Of a stretch of 36,035 nt of DNA, positions 32,232 to 36,035 are shown piece after piece. The notes beneath the pieces are model-generated. The model saw only the letters and a program-made list of their open reading frames with translations, ran no database searches and was not told the DNA's origin. The DNA comes from Dissophora ornata (Eukaryota; Mortierellomycota; Mortierellomycetes; Mortierellales; Mortierellaceae), in the NCBI GenBank assembly GCA_025201705.1, contig MU616861.1, forward strand, positions 1 through 36,035, given 5' to 3'. The position numbers were made by a program, and so were the translations under genes. How positions within the stretch are numbered: position 1 is the stretch's first letter; the number at the start of each line of letters is the position of its first letter.

Positions 32232-34869
32232 ATGGCTGAAGAACCGAGACGTAGGACCGACCCTGGTCCAACTATTGGGACGTTAACGACCGTTAGAATC
32301 AAGGTCCAGGACGCCCCCCTTCAATTGTCGGGTATCCTACAGTCAACGAACCATAGCTCGCGTAGGCTGGGCATTATCTGCCATGGAGTTCTAGGTATGT
32401 GTTTTGCTAGCCGTCCATTCATCCTTTCATTATAAATATTTTTCTGGGGGTCAAACTGTTCCTGACTTTTAAATCGGCTTGTGCACTGTGAATTTTTCGT
32501 AGGGCACAAGAATTATCTCTTCCAGCCCATGCTCGCCAACTTACTTGCTCCATTCATGGACACCTTTCGGTTTGACTTCAGGTATGTCTACACTATTTAT
32601 GTCTAGCGACTATGCTTTTCGTGGAAGAGATCGCATGTTATTCATGATTTTTCAACTCATGGTCGATATTTTAGAGGGAATGCCGAGAGTGAAGGACAGA
32701 TGGGCTACTCGAACTGGGACGACGACTATAACGACATCGACTCGGTGGTGAAGCACTTTGAGCAACAAGGCTACTACATCTACGCTTTAGTCGGCCACTC
32801 TCGCGGTATGCCATACAATCACTGGGTTTTGGAGTTCGCAAAGCTACATGTGTTCTACAAACGATTGAGAATTGACAGGGTATCATTTTTCTATGCTTGG
32901 CTTATCTTCGATGCAGGTGCTATCTCGAACTTGAACTACGCTGCGGTCTCGAACCACGTTCCACTGATCCCTCATATAGTCAGCATTAGTACACGCTTTG
33001 ATATGGCGGATGTGAAACGCAGGCATGGCCAGCAGGTCTTGACGCTTTTGGAGGAGCAGGTATTGGAATATTACTTGAAGCCAATTTTTTTTGCGGAGGA
33101 GGGGTTCTAAGAATAATGGGTTAACTGACTTTCTGAAATGCAAAAACAGGGCCACTTCGATTGGAAGGCTAGAGCTTCCGGCAAGGATGTATCGATCCGA
33201 GTTACCAAGAAGAACTTTGACGATTTCATTCAGTTCAACACGGCTGCTGGTTAGTCGCCGTCGACTTGGACTTTGCAGACGCCCCAAAGATTTTGTTCAC
33301 GAAACATTTTTGTTTTGTTTTATTGTGATGTCGATAGTCGTCAACATTCCTGCCATGACCAACGTTCTCCTCTGCCACGGGTCTGACGATGTGGTATGAA
33401 TTCACCATAGCACTCAAACTCCCTACAACCAGAACTTTGGCTCATTAACTCGCTCTCGGATGTACTGCCAAAAAATGTAGGTCGTCCCGGTCAAGGATAT
33501 CGCCTCCCTCCATAGCCTTCTATCGCATGCAAGGACGTCATTGCGTATCATCACCAATGCTGACCATAACTACAGGAACCACATTCAAGAAGTCTCCGAG
33601 ACTGTTGCACGCTACTTTTCCGCAGAAGGTCGCAAGGAGGAATGGTCTCGCCGCGTTCTCCCAAACTGGAAAACGTGGGTCAAGTCTGTGGGCGGGGTGT
33701 TGAATTTCAGGACCGTAGGCGATATATGGATACCCTCTGCCACTGACGGAACTCTCAGTTACATGCGCCCAGGAGTTATTTATCGCTGTGCAGAGTATGT
33801 GGATGTCGAATAACGGGACATTTTCGTTGAGGCAATATGTTTTTGTCAACGAACGATTAACTTACCACAACCTTGGCAAACAACCAACAGCATTTCGAGT
33901 CCTACTCCTGAGGGCGTCAAGGTCCTTGAGGGATTGAATATTACTGACGTTTTCGATTTGCGATCGACTCCTGAAACTGAGCGCAGGCCCACATTGTATG
34001 ATTTCCACTTCCGAGGCGATGTCGATCTTCATTGTATGACCTGATCCATCCTATACTCATTACTTTGATCTGTGAATTCCCCCCCCCGCCCTTCCATAGC
34101 GCGACCGAAAAGATCAAGCGCCATCATATCCCCGTCTTCGCAGAGGAGGACTATTCTCCTGCCAAAATCGCTACTCGCTTTGGCATGTACTTGGGTGGAA
34201 CTGAAGGTTTCTCGGAGGCGTACATGTCGATGTTGCCCAACATTCGTCGGTTCCTGCCACCGGTCCTCGATCACATCGTGAACAAGCGGACACCGTTTAT
34301 TGTTCACTGCACAGGGGGGAAGGATAGGACGGGTATCGTCTGTGCGATGCTGCAAATGATTTGCGACGTGGATGAAGAATTGATCGCATGGGAGTATGAG
34401 CTCACTCATCATTGTCAAGCCAGTAAGCAAGAACCGCTTTTAGTATTCTCTTTCTTGGCACCTATTTTGCTGCGATCTGATATGGAAGGAACATGATGAT
34501 GAATTCTTTTGTCTGCAACTTCTTTTTTTTCGGTGACTTAGTCAAAGAAGAAGACATCCAGTTTGTAAAGGCTGCCATGGGCGACGACGCGACGGAGGAC
34601 CGCGTACGCGGACTTCTTTCAGCCAAGTAAGAGAACTATGGGTTAACAAAGAACTCACATATGTTGCTTGATATTTATAATCATCGACCGCATCCTGTTT
34701 TTCCTGCGCTAGGGCTGAATACATGTTGCGTTTCTTGGAGCGATTCCACGGCAAATACGGCACTATTCATGATTTTTTGATGAACGAGCTGGATATGACC
34801 ATGCCGCAGATCCATGCCGTGCGCGACGCCTTGGTCGTCAAGATTCCTGTCCCTCAAGCATCACTCTAA
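32232..34869 (+). CDS. Alpha/beta hydrolase fused to tyrosine phosphatase, 11 exons
   Basis: A 551-aa two-enzyme protein. Exons: 32232-32394, 32503-32581, 32675-32805, 32917-33059, 33150-33249, 33338-33393, 33481-33794, 33891-33995, 34100-34422, 34542-34626, 34713-34869; phases agree. Residues about 20-260 form an alpha/beta hydrolase: S123 in VGHSRG, D222 or D223 in LCHGSDDVV, H253 in NADHNYR, a complete triad. Residues about 290-545 form a phosphatase of the Y_phosphatase3 type: NFRTVGDIW, IYRCADIS, VFDLRSTPE, VFAEEDYSP, and the catalytic loop C434-TGGKD-R440 in HCTGGKDRTG. That loop also resembles lipid phosphatases, so the substrate may be phosphotyrosine or a phosphoinositide. No signal or membrane segment is seen, suggesting a cytosolic protein. 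The exon 8 donor (33995) was chosen over 34033 because only it keeps phase. Confidence 0.85.
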
Positions 34870-34910
34870 ATGGGACAGATATTATATAGCGCCCCGAGAT
34901 AAGTGAGAAC

Positions 34911-34994
34911 CGACATCGATTCTCCCTTTTCGATTCTCAATTTTGGTTGGCGAGAATCGACAAAGCGGTGTTAAGAAACGGAGAGTCGATGTCG
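34911..34994. repeat. Nested inverted repeat (two-level hairpin)
   Basis: Outer arms CGACATCGATTCTC (34911-34924) and GAGAGTCGATGTCG (34981-34994) pair at 13 of 14 positions, the other being a G-U in RNA. Inner arms TCGATTCTC (34930-34938) and GAGAATCGA (34952-34960) pair perfectly. It starts 42 bp after the fusion gene stop. Confidence 0.75.
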
Positions 34995-35195
34995 ATTCTG
35001 GCAAATTTTAAGAAAGGAGGACAATATTGAACGAAATTTCATAGCTCTGTAGCATTTCTAGTCGCAGTCAAACAACGAATCCGATCTCGCTAAATAACGC
35101 ACAAGAACATGAAGATGAAGAATGAAGATGACTGCGTGTAATTCATAGAGCCTCGCAGAGAACAACAATGCAACGTCCAACCTAGTGCCGAACCT

Positions 35196-35462
35196 CTATA
35201 TGTCACCCACTTTGACAAGAGAAAGAAACTGCAGGCCTGTTAGTAAAAATTGACACACGCTCACCACACAAGATAAAATAGTATATGTAGTCCCCAGTAA
35301 CTTGAATATACGCTCACGCTCTCCTTCACACCTTGCCCTCAACTCTCCATACTCTGTACACACCTCGTCCTGCTTGGAACGGTCTTCTGCCTGACCAAGC
35401 CTAAGTTCACAACAGCCGCTTTCTGCTTGGACACCGAGGATGCTCAATACGGACTCATCCAG
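35196..35462 (-). CDS. Possible C-terminal exon of an unknown coiled-coil/membrane protein
   Basis: An open stretch ending in a stop at 35196, with no in-frame ATG at its left edge; a TGA precedes it. The translation has a charged, heptad-like segment (EYGELRARCEGERERIFKLLG) and then a hydrophobic stretch (TILSCVVSVCQFLLTGLQFLSL) that could span a membrane. No family is recognised. It may be the last exon of a gene whose other exons are in repeat DNA, a gene relic, or chance. Confidence 0.2.
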   Translation of the reverse strand: MDESVLSILGVQAESGCCELRLGQAEDRSKQDEVCTEYGELRARCEGERERIFKLLGTTYTILSCVVSVCQFLLTGLQFLSLVKVGDI

Positions 35463-35600
35463 GTCCTCTCAAAGGAAGCTGATCATTGCAGTTTTTTTTT
35501 TATTTTATTCTAGAATTGCCTCTGATCCGAGTCGGTCACTTTAATCTGTAGTTTATGTTAATTCGTACTGTAGCACATAGGCCTCGGTTGTAGTGACCCT

Positions 35601-35633
35601 GGAGCGCTGCGAGGACCAAGGTCCTGCCGCTCC
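35601..35633. repeat. Strong nested hairpin followed by a T run
   Basis: GGAGCG and CGCTCC form the outer stem; AGGACC-AA-GGTCCT forms an inner near-palindrome. Twelve T follow on the plus strand, so it resembles a stem-loop plus T-tract terminator for a plus-strand transcript, or a structure at the boundary of the tandem repeat. Confidence 0.6.
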
Positions 35634-35860
35634 TTTTTTTTTTTTAATAACAACATGTCTCTCTGGTTTAATAACGCGACGAAAACAAGGCCAAAATCCT
35701 ATGTAGAAATCTACAAATAATGTCCCCTTCGCAATGAAGGTATCCTTTTTTTTTTTTTTAATAACAACATGTCTCTCTGGTTTAATAACGCGACGAAAAC
35801 AAAGCCAAAATCCTATGTGGAAATCTACGAATAATGTCCCCTTTCGCAATGAAGGTATCC
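35634..35860 (-). repeat. Two tandem ~114-bp units with A tails (retroposon-like)
   Basis: Unit 1 is 35634-35745 and unit 2 is 35746-35860. They differ at about four places. Read on the minus strand, each ends in ACATGTTGTTATT and an A run of 13-15, with another GTTATTAAA inside. Each contains a TGTAGA/TCTACA inverted repeat (degraded in unit 2) and a CCTTC-GCAAT-GAAGG hairpin. The tail and head-to-tail order suggest a short non-LTR or SINE-like element. The long open frame across them simply translates the repeat. Confidence 0.6.
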
Positions 35861-36035
35861 ACCAACGCTATATAACCAGTCGCGTTCCCACGGGCTAACC
35901 CAGTGGGCCCACGCAACTATTGCCACCCCTCGTCAGGGTGTTAAAAAATTGTAGACATCTACCAAAAACCAATCCTCCCCATCCTCTCCATAGTTCCCAG
36001 GTGCCTCTTTCCCAGCAGGCTCTGTAGCAACGCGC
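35861..36035. other. Window end, repeat flank
   Basis: No gene seen. GTAGACATCTAC (35951-35962) echoes the inverted repeat inside the tandem units, so the repeat family may continue past the window edge. Confidence 0.4.

Larger units (their letters stand above)
34870..35633. other. 3' flank of the fusion gene with structured repeats
   Basis: Non-coding apart from a possible short frame on the minus strand (35196-35462). It carries the nested inverted repeat (34911-34994) and ends in a strong hairpin (35601-35633) directly before a T run. Confidence 0.5.

Noticed and set aside
33996..34033. Alternative exon 8 end at 34033 in the fusion gene
   Set aside because: Using that donor breaks phase with the next acceptor (34099); the donor after 33995 keeps the phosphatase in frame.
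35553..35849. Minus-strand 98-codon frame with an internally repeated peptide
   Set aside because: It is the translation of the 114-bp tandem repeat and its poly-A tails (poly-Lys), not a gene.
1..36035. CRISPR array, bacterial operons or ribosome-binding sites
   Set aside because: Genes contain spliceosomal introns and a tRNA intron; no regularly spaced direct-repeat array is present.

Overview
This window looks like nuclear DNA of an early-diverging filamentous fungus, most likely Mucoromycota sensu lato (a Mortierella-like organism). That placement is inference. The genes have many short GT-AG introns (about 60-180 nt), base composition is near 50% GC, and the gene set (CHFR with a C-terminal PBZ-like finger, TERF2IP-type Rap1, FAM213/PRXL2 thioredoxin-like protein, cytosolic DPP8/9-type peptidase, carboxypeptidase Y, CreA/Mig1-like zinc fingers) fits such a fungus better than a bacterium, an animal or an ascomycete. 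All exon structures below were built by hand from splice signals, reading phase and remembered family conservation. No search was run.

Layout. 0.26-8 kb: three minus-strand genes, a small 2OG-Fe(II) oxygenase, a seven-exon DPP8/9-like serine peptidase, and a five-exon CHFR-type FHA-RING-PBZ ubiquitin ligase. 8-9.5 kb: no convincing gene. 9.5-10.75 kb: a single-exon four-finger C2H2 transcription factor whose first two fingers are CreA/Mig1-like. 10.75-18.5 kb: gene-poor, with an 885-base N gap bordered by poly-T, small inverted repeats, microsatellites, a G-quadruplex motif and GTAC-centred palindromes. 18.5-29 kb: a compact minus-strand run of six genes (histidine phosphatase, carboxypeptidase Y, PRXL2-like protein, GNAT acetyltransferase, Rap1-like telomere protein, alpha/beta hydrolase) with gaps of about 130-490 bp. 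29.0-29.9 kb is a divergent promoter region. 29.9-34.9 kb, plus strand: a minimal ATP-dependent DNA ligase ending in a PBZ finger, then an 11-exon fusion of an alpha/beta hydrolase with a tyrosine phosphatase. An intron-containing tRNA-Tyr lies between them on the minus strand. 34.9-36 kb: a nested inverted repeat and a two-copy tandem repeat with A-rich tails that looks retroposon-derived.

How the genes relate. There is no operon or obvious gene cluster. The most suggestive theme is genome maintenance: two proteins carry PAR-binding-type zinc fingers (CHFR-like and the DNA ligase), and a third is a Rap1 shelterin-type protein. Together they point to a working poly(ADP-ribose) response in this fungus, with a repair ligase apparently tethered to PAR directly. 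The most unusual proteins are that ligase-PBZ protein and the hydrolase-phosphatase fusion. The most informative non-coding signal is a 17-bp direct repeat around a bare GTTATT-poly(A) tail at 32.02-32.07 kb. The same tail ends the tandem repeat units at 35.6-35.9 kb, which suggests an active, heavily 5'-truncating retroposon family.
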